From: Acinetobacter sp. TR3
GTDB taxonomy: Bacteria; Pseudomonadota; Gammaproteobacteria; Pseudomonadales; Moraxellaceae
DNA: 64,000 nucleotides
Assembly (NCBI RefSeq): GCF_027105055.1
Contig: NZ_CP114264.1
Span: 2,108,001-2,172,000 of the forward strand
Direction of reading: 5' to 3'
Shown piece by piece: positions 55,640 to 64,000 of this stretch. The number at the start of each line of letters is the position of its first letter. The first letter of the stretch is position 1. The notes under the pieces were generated by a model. The model searched no databases. It worked only from the letters and a program-made list of their open reading frames with translations, and was not told the DNA's origin. Made by a program: the position numbers and the translations under genes.

Positions 55640-56335
55640 TTAGTGATATTCATCAATCAGAGCAAAAATTTGCTTAATCGTTGTATTTGAGAGCTTTGTT
55701 TTCTCACCTTTCAACATCTTTTCAAGTTGGGCTAATGTCTGTAATAAAATAGAAGCTTGATGTGGCCCATTACTCAACAAATAATCAATAATTTGTTGGT
55801 CAAAATGAATTCCTCGCCTCGTCATAACAGAGTGTAATAAAGCCTGTCGATCCGTATATGAGCTTCCATTTGGTACTTTGACACTCACCGCTTGAGTCAG
55901 TCTCGACTGTAAGTCAGGTAATTCTAATTTTAATTCTATCGGCGCTACACGAGATGAAAAGACCAGTTGTCCCTCATGATTATTCATTAAATGAAAAACA
56001 GCTTTTTGCCAATGAGGTACACCACTAATTGCATCAATATCATCTAATGCCACTAAATCATAAAATTCTAATGAAGTAATCGCTTCAATGGGTGCATCTA
56101 ATAATTCTAATAATGAGACTTTTATTGCTCGACGACCTAATTCTAAATATGAATCACAAATTGCAGAGAGTAAATGACTTTTACCTGTACCAGCACCACC
56201 ATAAACATAAAAGCGATTTACCAGCCCAGTATGTAACTGTCGTATCGCATCAACTACATGACCCCACCCTGGCCCCGAGAAATCGCTAATTCGCGCATCG
56301 AGCTGTGGTTCTATATCTAGTTGTAGTTGACGCAT
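55640..56335 (-). CDS. hda: DnaA-related regulatory inactivator Hda
   Basis: A 231-residue AAA+ protein homologous to the ATPase domain of DnaA. With the sliding clamp it turns DnaA-ATP into DnaA-ADP and prevents re-initiation. The N-terminal clamp-binding sequence is RQLQLDIEP, and the Walker A is GGAGTGKS (46-53). VALDDIDAI is Walker B, and LQSRLTQAVSVKV belongs to the arginine-finger region. The DnaA DNA-binding domain is absent. It follows the AI-2E family transporter gene in the same direction (19-base gap). Confidence 0.9.
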   Translation of the reverse strand: MRQLQLDIEPQLDARISDFSGPGWGHVVDAIRQLHTGLVNRFYVYGGAGTGKSHLLSAICDSYLELGRRAIKVSLLELLDAPIEAITSLEFYDLVALDDIDAISGVPHWQKAVFHLMNNHEGQLVFSSRVAPIELKLELPDLQSRLTQAVSVKVPNGSSYTDRQALLHSVMTRRGIHFDQQIIDYLLSNGPHQASILLQTLAQLEKMLKGEKTKLSNTTIKQIFALIDEYH

Positions 56336-56355
56336 ATCGTTAATTTGTTCCTCAA

Positions 56356-57549
56356 TTACTTTAGATCATTTGAATGTGAAGTTTCGCTATCTTGAGAGTT
56401 TTTAATCTCAATATCAAGTTCTACATCACCAGCATCAACATTTATACGTTGAATTTCACCATGTGGAATACTGACCTCTATTGGAGATCCGTAAAACCGG
56501 CTTTTTTCGTAATTATCTCTTGCGTGTTTAAGTAACACGACGATAACAGCCGCTACAGGCAAAGCAATCAGCATCCCTAAAAAACCACCCAGTTGAGCAC
56601 CAGCTAGTACCGCAAATACAACGGCAACAGGAGATAGACCAATTTTGTCACCAAGTAAGAAAGGCTGCAAAATATATCCTTCGACCATTTGCCCAATCAT
56701 AAATACAATACCCACTAAAAGTAACTGCATCCAATCAAGACCAAACTGGAATAATGAAGCAATCACGGCCGCGATAATACCAACACCAAAGCCTAGATAA
56801 GGGATAATACTGGCCAAACCAGCAATCATTCCAATAATTAAACCAACTTCCAAACCAATAATTTGCAGGCCAACGGCATACACTATTCCTAATAGCAGCA
56901 TTACGAGGAACTGACCTTTAACAAACGCTCCAAGCACACTATGACATTCACGAACAATCACTAAGGTTGATTCTTCATATGGACGAGGTATTAAACGACG
57001 CATACTTTGCAACATTCTTTCCCAATCAAGTAAGAAATAGAATGAAATGATAGGAATCAAAATAAATACGCCACCTAATTGAATAAAATTCAAACCAGAT
57101 TGTGCTAAACGTAAAGCCATGACTTGAATACTATCTGCACTGTAATTCGTTTGAATGTATTCCATAATTGCTTTAGAAATCTGTTCTGTATCCAACTCCA
57201 TTGGGACAACATTAAAAGTATGGGATACCCAAGGTAGAAATGTCGCATTTACCCAATGTATACCAGCTGGAATACTATCTCGCGCATAGATTAATTGCTT
57301 CCAAACCAATGGAACAAGGAACCATAAAACAACTGTTAAGGTTACGCCAATCCCAACAAAGACGAGACTGATCGCCAACCAACGAGGTAATTTAATTTTT
57401 ACAAGGACATCTACAAGGGGACTAAAGAGATAGGCAATAAAAAAAGCGCCAACAAATGGTAATACAACTGGTTTTAATAGATACAACACCCAAAGTAGTA
57501 ATGCGAGTCCTGCGAGGATAAAGATACGACGTAGTACCTGATCTTGCAT
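56356..57549 (-). CDS. AI-2E family transporter (PerM-like)
   Basis: A 397-residue inner-membrane protein with about eight helices; the family is named for autoinducer-2 exporter TqsA, but most members have unknown substrates. It shows IPIISFYFLLDWERM, GFGVGIIAAVIASLFQFG and the C-terminal conserved LSPVAVVFAVLAGAQLGGFLGMLIALPVAAVIVVLL. The extended C-terminal tail is acidic. It precedes hda, an arrangement common in Acinetobacter and Pseudomonas relatives. Confidence 0.85.
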   Translation of the reverse strand: MQDQVLRRIFILAGLALLLWVLYLLKPVVLPFVGAFFIAYLFSPLVDVLVKIKLPRWLAISLVFVGIGVTLTVVLWFLVPLVWKQLIYARDSIPAGIHWVNATFLPWVSHTFNVVPMELDTEQISKAIMEYIQTNYSADSIQVMALRLAQSGLNFIQLGGVFILIPIISFYFLLDWERMLQSMRRLIPRPYEESTLVIVRECHSVLGAFVKGQFLVMLLLGIVYAVGLQIIGLEVGLIIGMIAGLASIIPYLGFGVGIIAAVIASLFQFGLDWMQLLLVGIVFMIGQMVEGYILQPFLLGDKIGLSPVAVVFAVLAGAQLGGFLGMLIALPVAAVIVVLLKHARDNYEKSRFYGSPIEVSIPHGEIQRINVDAGDVELDIEIKNSQDSETSHSNDLK

Positions 57550-57652
57550 AAAATCTAGCCTTTTTTCGTGTAATCGTTATAAATGGAAAAAAAATTTAAT
57601 TAAAGATAGCATTTTCGAGCATAAATAACATAAGAGTTTCGTATATTCAGGT

Positions 57653-57658
57653 TATAAT
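57653..57658 (+). promoter_or_regulatory. purM -10 box
   Basis: Consensus -10 TATAAT 26 bases before the purM ATG; the -35 sequence at the proper distance (around 57631) is poor. Initiation about 57665 would leave a leader of about 20 bases. Confidence 0.45.
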
Positions 57659-57683
57659 CTGCCGCCAATGCGGAGACTTCACT

Positions 57684-58754
57684 ATGAGCAACTCAACTTC
57701 TACCCCAAATACTGGTTTAAGCTATAAAGATGCGGGCGTCGACATTGAAGCGGGCGACGCACTGGTCGATCGTATCAAATCAGTCGCAAAACGCACTACT
57801 CGTCCTGAAGTAATGGGCGGTCTTGGTGGTTTCGGTGCACTATGCAAAATCCCAAAAGGCTATGAAGAACCTGTATTGGTTTCTGGTACAGATGGTGTAG
57901 GTACAAAATTACGTTTAGCGTTAAACCTAAATCGCCATGACACAATTGGTCAAGACCTTGTGGCAATGTGTGTAAACGATTTACTCGTTTGTGGTGCTGA
58001 ACCATTATTTTTCCTAGACTACTATGCAACAGGTCATTTGAATGTTGATGTTGCAGCAAATGTCGTTACGGGTATTGGTAAAGGTTGCGAACTTGCTGGC
58101 TGTGCACTTGTTGGTGGTGAAACTGCTGAAATGCCAGGTATGTATGAAGGCGAAGATTACGATCTTGCTGGTTTCGCTGTTGGTGTAGTTGAGCATAGTA
58201 AAATTATTGATGGCACTAAAGTAAAATCTGGTGATGTACTGATCGGTGTTGCATCAAGTGGTGCTCACTCTAATGGTTACTCATTACTACGTAAAATTTT
58301 AGATGTTAAGAACGTTGATTTAACTCAAATCGTTGATGGTCGTCCACTTGCAGATGTTGCAATGGAACCAACACGTATTTATGTAAAACCAGTACTTGAA
58401 CTTTGCAAACAAGTTGATGTGCATGCAATGGCACACATTACTGGCGGTGGTTTACCAGGTAACTTACCTCGCGTTCTTCCAAACGGCGCACAAGCTGTCA
58501 TTGATGAATCAAGCTGGGAATGGTCAGAACTATTCCAACTGTTACAACGTGAAGGTAACGTAGAACGTTTTGAAATGTATCGCACATTTAACTGTGGCGT
58601 TGGTATGGTAATCGCTGTTGATGCGAGCGAAGCTGATAAAGCAATTGACCTATTAAATACTCTAGGCGAAAAAGCATGGAAAATTGGTCATATCCAAGAA
58701 AATGCTGAATCAGTTGAAGGTGCAGACGAAAAAATTCGCGTGATCTTTGCATAA
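57684..58754 (+). CDS. purM: phosphoribosylformylglycinamidine cyclo-ligase
   Basis: A 356-residue AIR synthetase that closes the imidazole ring in purine synthesis, the step after Pur[42 protein letters not shown] and [16 protein letters not shown] are conserved. Its stop codon shares a base with the ATG of purN, and the two are translationally coupled. Confidence 0.97.
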   Translation: MSNSTSTPNTGLSYKDAGVDIEAGDALVDRIKSVAKRTTRPEVMGGLGGFGALCKIPKGYEEPVLVSGTDGVGTKLRLALNLNRHDTIGQDLVAMCVNDLLVCGAEPLFFLDYYATGHLNVDVAANVVTGIGKGCELAGCALVGGETAEMPGMYEGEDYDLAGFAVGVVEHSKIIDGTKVKSGDVLIGVASSGAHSNGYSLLRKILDVKNVDLTQIVDGRPLADVAMEPTRIYVKPVLELCKQVDVHAMAHITGGGLPGNLPRVLPNGAQAVIDESSWEWSELFQLLQREGNVERFEMYRTFNCGVGMVIAVDASEADKAIDLLNTLGEKAWKIGHIQENAESVEGADEKIRVIFA

Positions 58755-59380
58755 TGAGAATTGCTGTACTTGTCTCAGGCAATGGTAGCAACTTACAAGC
58801 CCTGATAGATGCAAATCTATCGGGGCAAATCATTGGTGTACTCTCAAATAAAGCTAATGCCTATGCATTGCAGCGTGCTGAGAAAGCCAATATTGCAACC
58901 GCTGTTATTTCACATAAAGATTATCCAAATCGAGAAAGCTTTGACGATGCGATGCATCAGCAATTGCTTGCTTGGGAAATTGACTTAGTCATTCTTGCAG
59001 GTTTTATGCGTATTTTAACACCAAACTTTGTCAGCAAATGGCAAGGTAAAATGTTAAATATCCATCCCTCTCTCCTCCCTGTTTATAAAGGGATTAATAC
59101 ACATCAACGCGTATTAAATACTGGAGATCGCCTGCATGGTTGCACCGTTCATTTTGTCACTGCTGAACTTGATGCTGGACAAAGTATTGCGCAATCTGCA
59201 ATTCAAGTAAGTTTGCATGATACTGTAGACAGCCTATCGCAACGTGTACATAAGTTGGAACATTTTATCTACCCTCAAGTTGCAGAGTGGTTATGTAACG
59301 GTCAACTCACTTGGACAAACGGTCAAGCCTATTTCAATAAAAAACCTTTAGAACGACCAATTCAGTTTGCTCAATTCTAA
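58754..59380 (+). CDS. purN: phosphoribosylglycinamide formyltransferase
   Basis: A 208-residue transformylase that formylates GAR using 10-formyltetrahydrofolate. SGNGSNLQALI is the phosphate-binding loop; NIHPSLLPVYKGINTH and HFVTAELDAGQSIAQ are the catalytic and folate parts (Asn, His, Asp triad). It precedes PurL in the pathway. A terminator follows. Confidence 0.96.
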   Translation: MRIAVLVSGNGSNLQALIDANLSGQIIGVLSNKANAYALQRAEKANIATAVISHKDYPNRESFDDAMHQQLLAWEIDLVILAGFMRILTPNFVSKWQGKMLNIHPSLLPVYKGINTHQRVLNTGDRLHGCTVHFVTAELDAGQSIAQSAIQVSLHDTVDSLSQRVHKLEHFIYPQVAEWLCNGQLTWTNGQAYFNKKPLERPIQFAQF

Positions 59381-59384
59381 AAAT

Positions 59385-59411
59385 AAAACGCATCTTCGGG
59401 TGCGTTTTTTA
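59385..59411 (+). terminator. terminator after purN
   Basis: Stem ACGCATC/GGTGCGT with a TTCG tetraloop, preceded by A's and followed by six T. Confidence 0.9.
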
Positions 59412-59801
59412 CGTTCTGATATGCTGCTGTGAATTTAGCATACCGACAGTCAATAGATTGAAAAGTATCCAGTTAAATGGCAGCCCAACCTCCCAAAAAT
59501 AAAATAAATCTACAGGAATAATGAGAAAAAATACAAACCATCTAAAATATTTTTTATATTGCGTTTGATTGCATAAAAATGCAAATAAAACAGGAAATAT
59601 ATCAACAATAAAAAATAACCAAATGAATGGATGTTGTACCAAGCGTCCTGCGACTGTATTTAAACTTAACCACAATAATTCTTGTGTTTGTTGATAATAA
59701 AAATACTGCACACCATAGAAAAATAGAATAAGCACCGCATATGCGCCTAAAGCATAAACTTTCCATTTCTTTTCTTTGCAAATTATTTGAATAAATCGCA
59801 T
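59409..59801 (-). CDS. hypothetical small membrane protein
   Basis: A 130-residue protein with about four hydrophobic segments (YALGAYAVLILFFYGVQYFY, PFIWLFFIVDIFPVLFAFL, YFRWFVFFLIIPVDLFYFWEVG, ILFNLLTVGMLNS). The N terminus is basic and cytoplasmic. No known family or function recognised. It begins about 70 bases beyond the hydrolase stop codon and overlaps the purN terminator by a few bases at its 3' end. Confidence 0.6.
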   Translation of the reverse strand: MRFIQIICKEKKWKVYALGAYAVLILFFYGVQYFYYQQTQELLWLSLNTVAGRLVQHPFIWLFFIVDIFPVLFAFLCNQTQYKKYFRWFVFFLIIPVDLFYFWEVGLPFNWILFNLLTVGMLNSQQHIRT

Positions 59802-59868
59802 TTCTTATTTTCCATTTATTCAACCAAGTCTTTTTATAATGCACTTGGTTGAATTTACTATTTTTAGC

Positions 59869-60663
59869 TTATTTATTAATCAAACTTCTAACTTTTTCCA
59901 CAGTTTCAATCGGATGCTCTAATGGGAACATATGTCCACCATTAACAACTGAAAAAGGAATACCCAATTTCCGTTTAGCAACTTGAGGAAGTTTTTCTTT
60001 TAAGAACACACTATCACGACCAACAACCAAATGAACAGGTACTCTAGGTTTTGGCATAGGTAACCACCACATCGATGGTGTCGTTCTAAACATTGCAACC
60101 TCATCCACTTTCGGAATGGTTAAAGTCACTCCACCCTTCAATGGATCATTGCTCAAAGCATGCTGAATATAAGCTTGAAAGCAATCTGCATCAAAGTGTA
60201 GATAAAATCCTCTTGAACTCAACAGCTCTGCGGCTTGTTCACGAGACTCCCAATGATCACGGCGACGTACTGATAGACCTGCTGGCGTAATTTTATCGAC
60301 CAATTTAGGTTTAAACACTTTAGCAAGATGAAAAGCAAATGATGCTTTACCAATAATAAATGGTGGATCCAGCATAATCACTTGAGAAAATAATTCAGGA
60401 CGACGATAAGCCGCCATCAATGTCAATACAGAACCTAACGAGTGTCCCAAGCCAATTACTTTTCGACCTTGTGATTGCTGCACAATACTATCAATGATTT
60501 GATCAACTAAATGCCGCCACCCATGCGTAATTGGATAACGTTTATCAGTGCCAATCTCTGCAACATAAATAATGTCATATTGATCTTTTAACTGCTCAAA
60601 TAGCTTCTGATAAACTTTAGAAGGAACACCATTGGCATGTGCAAAATGAATCAAAGGTTTCAT
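59869..60663 (-). CDS. alpha/beta hydrolase-fold protein
   Basis: A 264-residue alpha/beta hydrolase. It has the nucleophile elbow GLGHSLGSV, an acid in VVGRDSVFLKE and the His in VVNGGHMFPLEHP. The N-terminal oxyanion region is FAHANGVPSKVYQ. I start at the ATG 60663 (MKPLIHFAHANGVPS), the natural family start; a longer start at 60714 would add 17 residues. It may be an esterase; the substrate is unknown. Confidence 0.8.
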   Translation of the reverse strand: MKPLIHFAHANGVPSKVYQKLFEQLKDQYDIIYVAEIGTDKRYPITHGWRHLVDQIIDSIVQQSQGRKVIGLGHSLGSVLTLMAAYRRPELFSQVIMLDPPFIIGKASFAFHLAKVFKPKLVDKITPAGLSVRRRDHWESREQAAELLSSRGFYLHFDADCFQAYIQHALSNDPLKGGVTLTIPKVDEVAMFRTTPSMWWLPMPKPRVPVHLVVGRDSVFLKEKLPQVAKRKLGIPFSVVNGGHMFPLEHPIETVEKVRSLINK

Positions 60664-60755
60664 AAGCTTGTCTTTTAATTTATGTATTGATGGGTCGATT
60701 ATCTCGCGCTGCAAATGCTTTGCAATTTAAAAGGGAGAACTGCCCAGTTACGTTT

Positions 60756-60788
60756 AAAAATAAAAAAGGCTGTGAATGATCACAGCCT
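60756..60788 (-). terminator. sppA terminator
   Basis: Perfect eight-base-pair stem AGGCTGTG/CACAGCCT with a six-base loop. On the minus strand it is followed by a T-rich run (TTTTTTATTTTT), about 12 bases after the sppA stop codon. Confidence 0.85.
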
Positions 60789-60799
60789 AGTCTTAATGA

Positions 60800-61822
60800 T
60801 TATTGTATTTTTGCGTTTTGTTGGGTTTCTAATTGTGCTGTAAGAGAACTGCTAATCCCCTCACCAATTTTCGTACCCATACGCCCTAAAATAGACTCTA
60901 ATGGATTACGTTGAACGGTATAATCCACTTTTTGATCTACTTTAAGATCACGCATCAACGTAGTAATACTACCACTACGATCTGCAATCCCAAGTGCAAT
61001 CGCTTGCTCACCTGTCCAAAATAAACCAGAGAAAATTGCAGGATCATTCGATTTCAAACGTTTACCACGACCTTCTTTGACTGCATTAATAAAGTGTGTA
61101 TGCACATTATCTAAAACCGCTTGTACATGTGCTTGCTGTGCAGGATTGATTGGTTTCGTCATGCTCAGAATATCTTTATTATTCCCAGAAGTTAAAGTAC
61201 GGTCTTCAACACCTAGTTTTTGTGCTAAACCACTCAAACCATAATTCGGCATAATCACACCGATTGAACCAACCAAACTTGATGGGTTCACAATGATCTC
61301 ATCTGCCGCAGAAGCAATATAGTAAGCACCTGATGCACCCATATCACCAATCACAGCATAGACTTTTTTATCTGGATGTTGTTTTTTAAGGTAGCGAATC
61401 TCTTGCCAAATCTCATCAGATTGCACTGGTGAACCACCAGGAGAGTTAATATTTAGAACAACAGCTTTGCTTCCATTCGCCTCAAATGCACGATTTAATG
61501 CCTTATTGGTATCTTCGCTATTGACTGTAGATTGACTGCTTGACGAGTCAATTGTTCCAACAATATCAACAACAGCTAAATGGTCACTGCTAACATCCGT
61601 GGTTGATTTCTCTGCTGAGGTCGAACACCCTTTAGTCATTGCAATCAATACGATAAGTAAATATGCAAAACCTAAGCATTTAAAAAAGATGCTCCAACGG
61701 CGGCTACGACGTTGTTCTTCGACAGAAGCCAAAACAGCTTTTTCTAAAATCTGCCATTCTTTGCCTGTCACATTATTGCTATTTGTAGGTTCATTTTGTG
61801 GTTTTGGTGGCCAATCGGACAT
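60800..61822 (-). CDS. sppA: signal peptide peptidase SppA (S49 family)
   Basis: A single-domain S49 serine protease that digests leftover signal peptides. One membrane anchor is near residues 44-62. The active-site Ser is in GDMGASGAYYIAS (Ser164 from the ATG at 61822) and the Lys base is likely Lys216 in TSGNNKDILS. LNINSPGGSPVQSDEI is the conserved Gly-rich loop. The length is close to the single-domain SohB/SppA type. I start at 61822; an ATG five codons upstream is also possible. Confidence 0.88.
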   Translation of the reverse strand: MSDWPPKPQNEPTNSNNVTGKEWQILEKAVLASVEEQRRSRRWSIFFKCLGFAYLLIVLIAMTKGCSTSAEKSTTDVSSDHLAVVDIVGTIDSSSSQSTVNSEDTNKALNRAFEANGSKAVVLNINSPGGSPVQSDEIWQEIRYLKKQHPDKKVYAVIGDMGASGAYYIASAADEIIVNPSSLVGSIGVIMPNYGLSGLAQKLGVEDRTLTSGNNKDILSMTKPINPAQQAHVQAVLDNVHTHFINAVKEGRGKRLKSNDPAIFSGLFWTGEQAIALGIADRSGSITTLMRDLKVDQKVDYTVQRNPLESILGRMGTKIGEGISSSLTAQLETQQNAKIQ

Positions 61823-61960
61823 AAGATTCCAATCCAATGTATTGTAAAGTGAATTTATTATATACGCTGATTTATAGAAAACTGTTTAAATAACTTGTTT
61901 TAACTTATAATTATTTTATACGTTATACTCTCCTCTTGTAATTTTTTTAATGTTTGATAT

Positions 61961-62911
61961 ATGGCACACCCCAAATCAACAAATAGTAATTACCGTCTCA
62001 TACAATTTCTGAGTCATCAACCACTTCAATTAGGTCGTTTTATCGCAGGTTTTGTTGCGCGATTGCTCAATAGTTTCCAGCTTTCTAAACTCTCAAAAAT
62101 TATACAATTGAATTTACAGATCGCATTCCCTGAAGCATCACAACAAGAAATAAATCAATTAAAAAAACAAGCAATTAAAAATGAATTAACCTCTTATTTT
62201 GAATTTGTGAGCATTTGGGGAGCTTCAAATGAGAAAAATATTCGGCGCATTCACAAAATTCATAATGAGCATTATTTTCACGAAGCCCTCGCAGAGAAAA
62301 AAGGACTTGTCCTGATTATGCCTCATTTGGGTACTTGGGAAGTGATGAATGCATGGCTATCCAAACATACTCAAATGACCATCCTTTATAAGCCTGTGAA
62401 AAATCCTGATGCTGATCGTTTTGTTCGTGATGCACGTAGCCGTAATCAAGCGAATTTAGTACCCACTGATGAAAGTGGAGTTCGTCAGATTTTTAAAGCA
62501 TTAAAACAAGGTGGTACAACTGTTATTTTACCTGATCACACCCCTGATCACGGTGGTGAAATGATTAAGTATTTTGGTATTCCATTGGCATCGAGTAGTT
62601 TAAGCGCAAAGTTAATTCAAAAAACAAAAGCACGAACTTTATTCCTTTATGCCTTGAGGAATGACCAAGGTGGATTCGACATGCATATCGAGCGTATCAA
62701 TCCTCAAATTTATGAAGGTAATGCCGAAGATGGTACGCTTATTATTCATCAAACTTTGGAAAATTTAATCCAACGCCTTCCAATGCATTATCACTGGAGT
62801 TATAAACGATTCAGTGCAAACCCTAGCCTACACAAAATTTATGATATTGATGTCAACGAAGCTTTAGCAAAAGTTGCTGAAGTTCGTAAGCAAGAAAATA
62901 TTCAGCTTTAA
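61961..62911 (+). CDS. LpxL/LpxM-family lipid A acyltransferase
   Basis: A 316-residue member of the lysophospholipid/lipid A acyltransferase family, which adds late acyl chains to lipid A precursors in the inner membrane. The H-x4-E box is HLGTWE with His122 and Glu127. Neighbouring conserved pieces are LYKPVKNPDADRFVRDAR and VILPDHTPDHGG. It has a hydrophobic N-terminal region. Whether it works as LpxL, LpxM or another acyltransferase is not decided; Acinetobacter has more than one paralog. Confidence 0.88.
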   Translation: MAHPKSTNSNYRLIQFLSHQPLQLGRFIAGFVARLLNSFQLSKLSKIIQLNLQIAFPEASQQEINQLKKQAIKNELTSYFEFVSIWGASNEKNIRRIHKIHNEHYFHEALAEKKGLVLIMPHLGTWEVMNAWLSKHTQMTILYKPVKNPDADRFVRDARSRNQANLVPTDESGVRQIFKALKQGGTTVILPDHTPDHGGEMIKYFGIPLASSSLSAKLIQKTKARTLFLYALRNDQGGFDMHIERINPQIYEGNAEDGTLIIHQTLENLIQRLPMHYHWSYKRFSANPSLHKIYDIDVNEALAKVAEVRKQENIQL

Positions 62912-62952
62912 TCCTATAAATATTGTGATATGAAAATATTACAATATTTAAG

Positions 62953-64000
62953 TTATTTTCTTTCCAACCATTTAATTTGTTGTCTTTGCTGCCTTAGCTC
63001 AACCTGACCATTTTCAAAAACAAAACGAATTGTCCCTGCTTCAGCCGTAGTTAACAATGGAATGCGTAGTGCCTGTAGACGATTTTTCAACTCTTGACTG
63101 GGATGACCATAACGATTATCAAACCCTGCCGAGGCAATCGCAAGCTTAGGTTTTAAAGTCGCTAAAAAATCATAAGCAGAACTATGTTTACTCCCGTGAT
63201 GTCCCAAGATCAAAACATCTACTTTTAAATCGGGATATTGTTGCATTAATTTATATTCAGCCTCCCAACCTGCATCTCCCATGATTAAGAAATTTTGATA
63301 AGGCTGGACATTTAAAAACTGCAAATACACCACACAGGAATACTCATTTTGCTGATCCTTTGCATGAATAAGCTCATCTGATTTAGGGGATAGAATTTCA
63401 ACTTTTAGATTTTGATAGGACCAATGCTGACCTTGCTGACAAAATGAGAAATTATTTTTGAACTGCATTTTTTGGTCATATTCATTTGACTGTACTTGAG
63501 ATATTTCAAAGTTTTTTTGAATAATAGGAAAAGCACCACTATGGTCTTGATCAAGATGAGATAAGATTAAATGGTCGATATGGCGTACACCTTGTTGCCG
63601 TATAAATGGAATAACAACCCGCTCTCCTAAACTAAATTTATTTTCATTGTAAGAGCCCCCTGTATCAATCATAAAGATTTGTTCGGGATGTTGTAAAAAT
63701 ACAGCTTGCCCTTGTCCAACATCTAAAATATTTAAAACCGTAGGTTGAGTCTTTACACCTATACATATAGGTAAAAAACAAATCAATGCCCAAGATTTAG
63801 GAATCGTCCCCCTCGGCATAAATAAAATAAGCATACCAAGGGTTAGAGATACCATCATTAAGGGTGTATAACTTACCCCATATAAATGCGGTGCAATATG
63901 TTGCAAGATGTCTAAAATTGACATCAATATAGATAATAAAAAATCATTAATTTGAAATAAAAACTGTCCTAATGCAGGAATGATGAGCCAAATACATGCA
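62953..64000 (-). CDS. comEC: ComEC/Rec2 competence protein, C-terminal part (5' part outside window)
   Basis: Partial channel protein for natural-transformation DNA uptake. The frame stays open to the window edge on the minus strand (reading LIIPALGQFLFQINDFLL before the first internal Met), so the listed C-terminal 349 codons are incomplete. The end of the membrane part (YTPLMMVSLTLGMLILF) is followed by the metallo-beta-lactamase-like domain: NILDVGQGQAVFL, MIDTGG, LSHLDQDHSGAF, ILGHHGSKHSSAYDFL. Acinetobacter is well known for natural competence. Confidence 0.88.
   Translation of the reverse strand, partial: ACIWLIIPALGQFLFQINDFLLSILMSILDILQHIAPHLYGVSYTPLMMVSLTLGMLILFMPRGTIPKSWALICFLPICIGVKTQPTVLNILDVGQGQAVFLQHPEQIFMIDTGGSYNENKFSLGERVVIPFIRQQGVRHIDHLILSHLDQDHSGAFPIIQKNFEISQVQSNEYDQKMQFKNNFSFCQQGQHWSYQNLKVEILSPKSDELIHAKDQQNEYSCVVYLQFLNVQPYQNFLIMGDAGWEAEYKLMQQYPDLKVDVLILGHHGSKHSSAYDFLATLKPKLAIASAGFDNRYGHPSQELKNRLQALRIPLLTTAEAGTIRFVFENGQVELRQQRQQIKWLERK

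Overview
The window is a typical chromosomal segment of a gammaproteobacterium of the genus Acinetobacter. This rests on low G+C, the order lepA-lepB-DUF4845-rnc-era-recO-pdxJ-miaE, a TolA with a long Lys/Ala/Asp linker, tandem CSLREA-type surface proteins one of which has a GlyGly-CTERM tail (the Acinetobacter 'rhombotarget' type), and an NadM-type NMN adenylyltransferase. The species cannot be fixed from the sequence alone. LAYOUT. 1-600: end of a superoxide dismutase gene and three tandem tRNA-Asn genes. 632-1186: thiol peroxidase-like protein. 1232-8456 (minus): one long housekeeping cluster, lepA > lepB > DUF4845 > rnc > era > small lipoprotein > recO > pdxJ > miaE (translation, protein export, RNA processing, repair, vitamin B6, tRNA modification). 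8614-15395: thioesterase, HtrA protease, NadB, a DUF7660-like protein and the tmk-mltG-pabC cluster. 15800-21401: sulfate uptake locus (sulfate-binding protein, an alpha/beta hydrolase, CysT, CysW, CysA and a CysB-like regulator). 21506-30971: an outer-membrane barrel, dapD, queE-queC, a Dph6-like ATPase, a Bcp-type peroxiredoxin and a run of small accessory genes (CAP lipoprotein, VOC, NTF2-like, LysR remnant, NadM, enoyl-CoA hydratase, nitroreductase, YqfO-like). 30987-33314: a small mobile-DNA island, with a decayed DDE transposase element, an orphan SUKH (SMI1/KNR4) gene and an IS1-family element that ends 13 bp before the SUKH start codon. 33373-38189: purL, then a decayed accessory spot with a 73-residue orphan and a broken unknown gene. 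38190-47379: dgt, a TacA/TacT toxin-antitoxin pair with a clear operator, ruvAB and the full ybgC-tolQRAB-pal envelope cluster. 47557-51075: fbp, a SpoU methyltransferase and an ECF-sigma operon. 51171-55523 (minus): two tandem CSLREA surface proteins. 55640-64000: hda, an AI-2E family transporter, purMN, a membrane protein, a hydrolase, SppA, an LpxL/LpxM-family acyltransferase and the C-terminal part of ComEC. HOW THE GENES WORK TOGETHER. Most of the window is conserved core: cell envelope (Tol-Pal, LepB, MltG, SppA, acyltransferase), nucleotide and cofactor synthesis (PurL, PurM, PurN, Tmk, Dgt, NadB, NadM, PdxJ, PabC) and tRNA/RNA handling (MiaE, QueC, QueE, Era, Rnc, tRNA-Asn). The accessory parts are the island at 31-33.3 kb, the decayed spot near 37.6-38.1 kb, the TacAT pair and the CSLREA pair. 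The most interesting signals are a hairpin over the ribosome-binding site of the ECF sigma gene, the CSLREA tandem pair with divergent C-terminal sorting tails, the mosaic middle tRNA-Asn, mutually exclusive hairpins between lepA and lepB, the TacAT operator over its own -10 box, and the IS1-decapitated SUKH gene. I found no clearly new multi-gene system; the ECF-sigma operon next to the CSLREA pair is the closest candidate.
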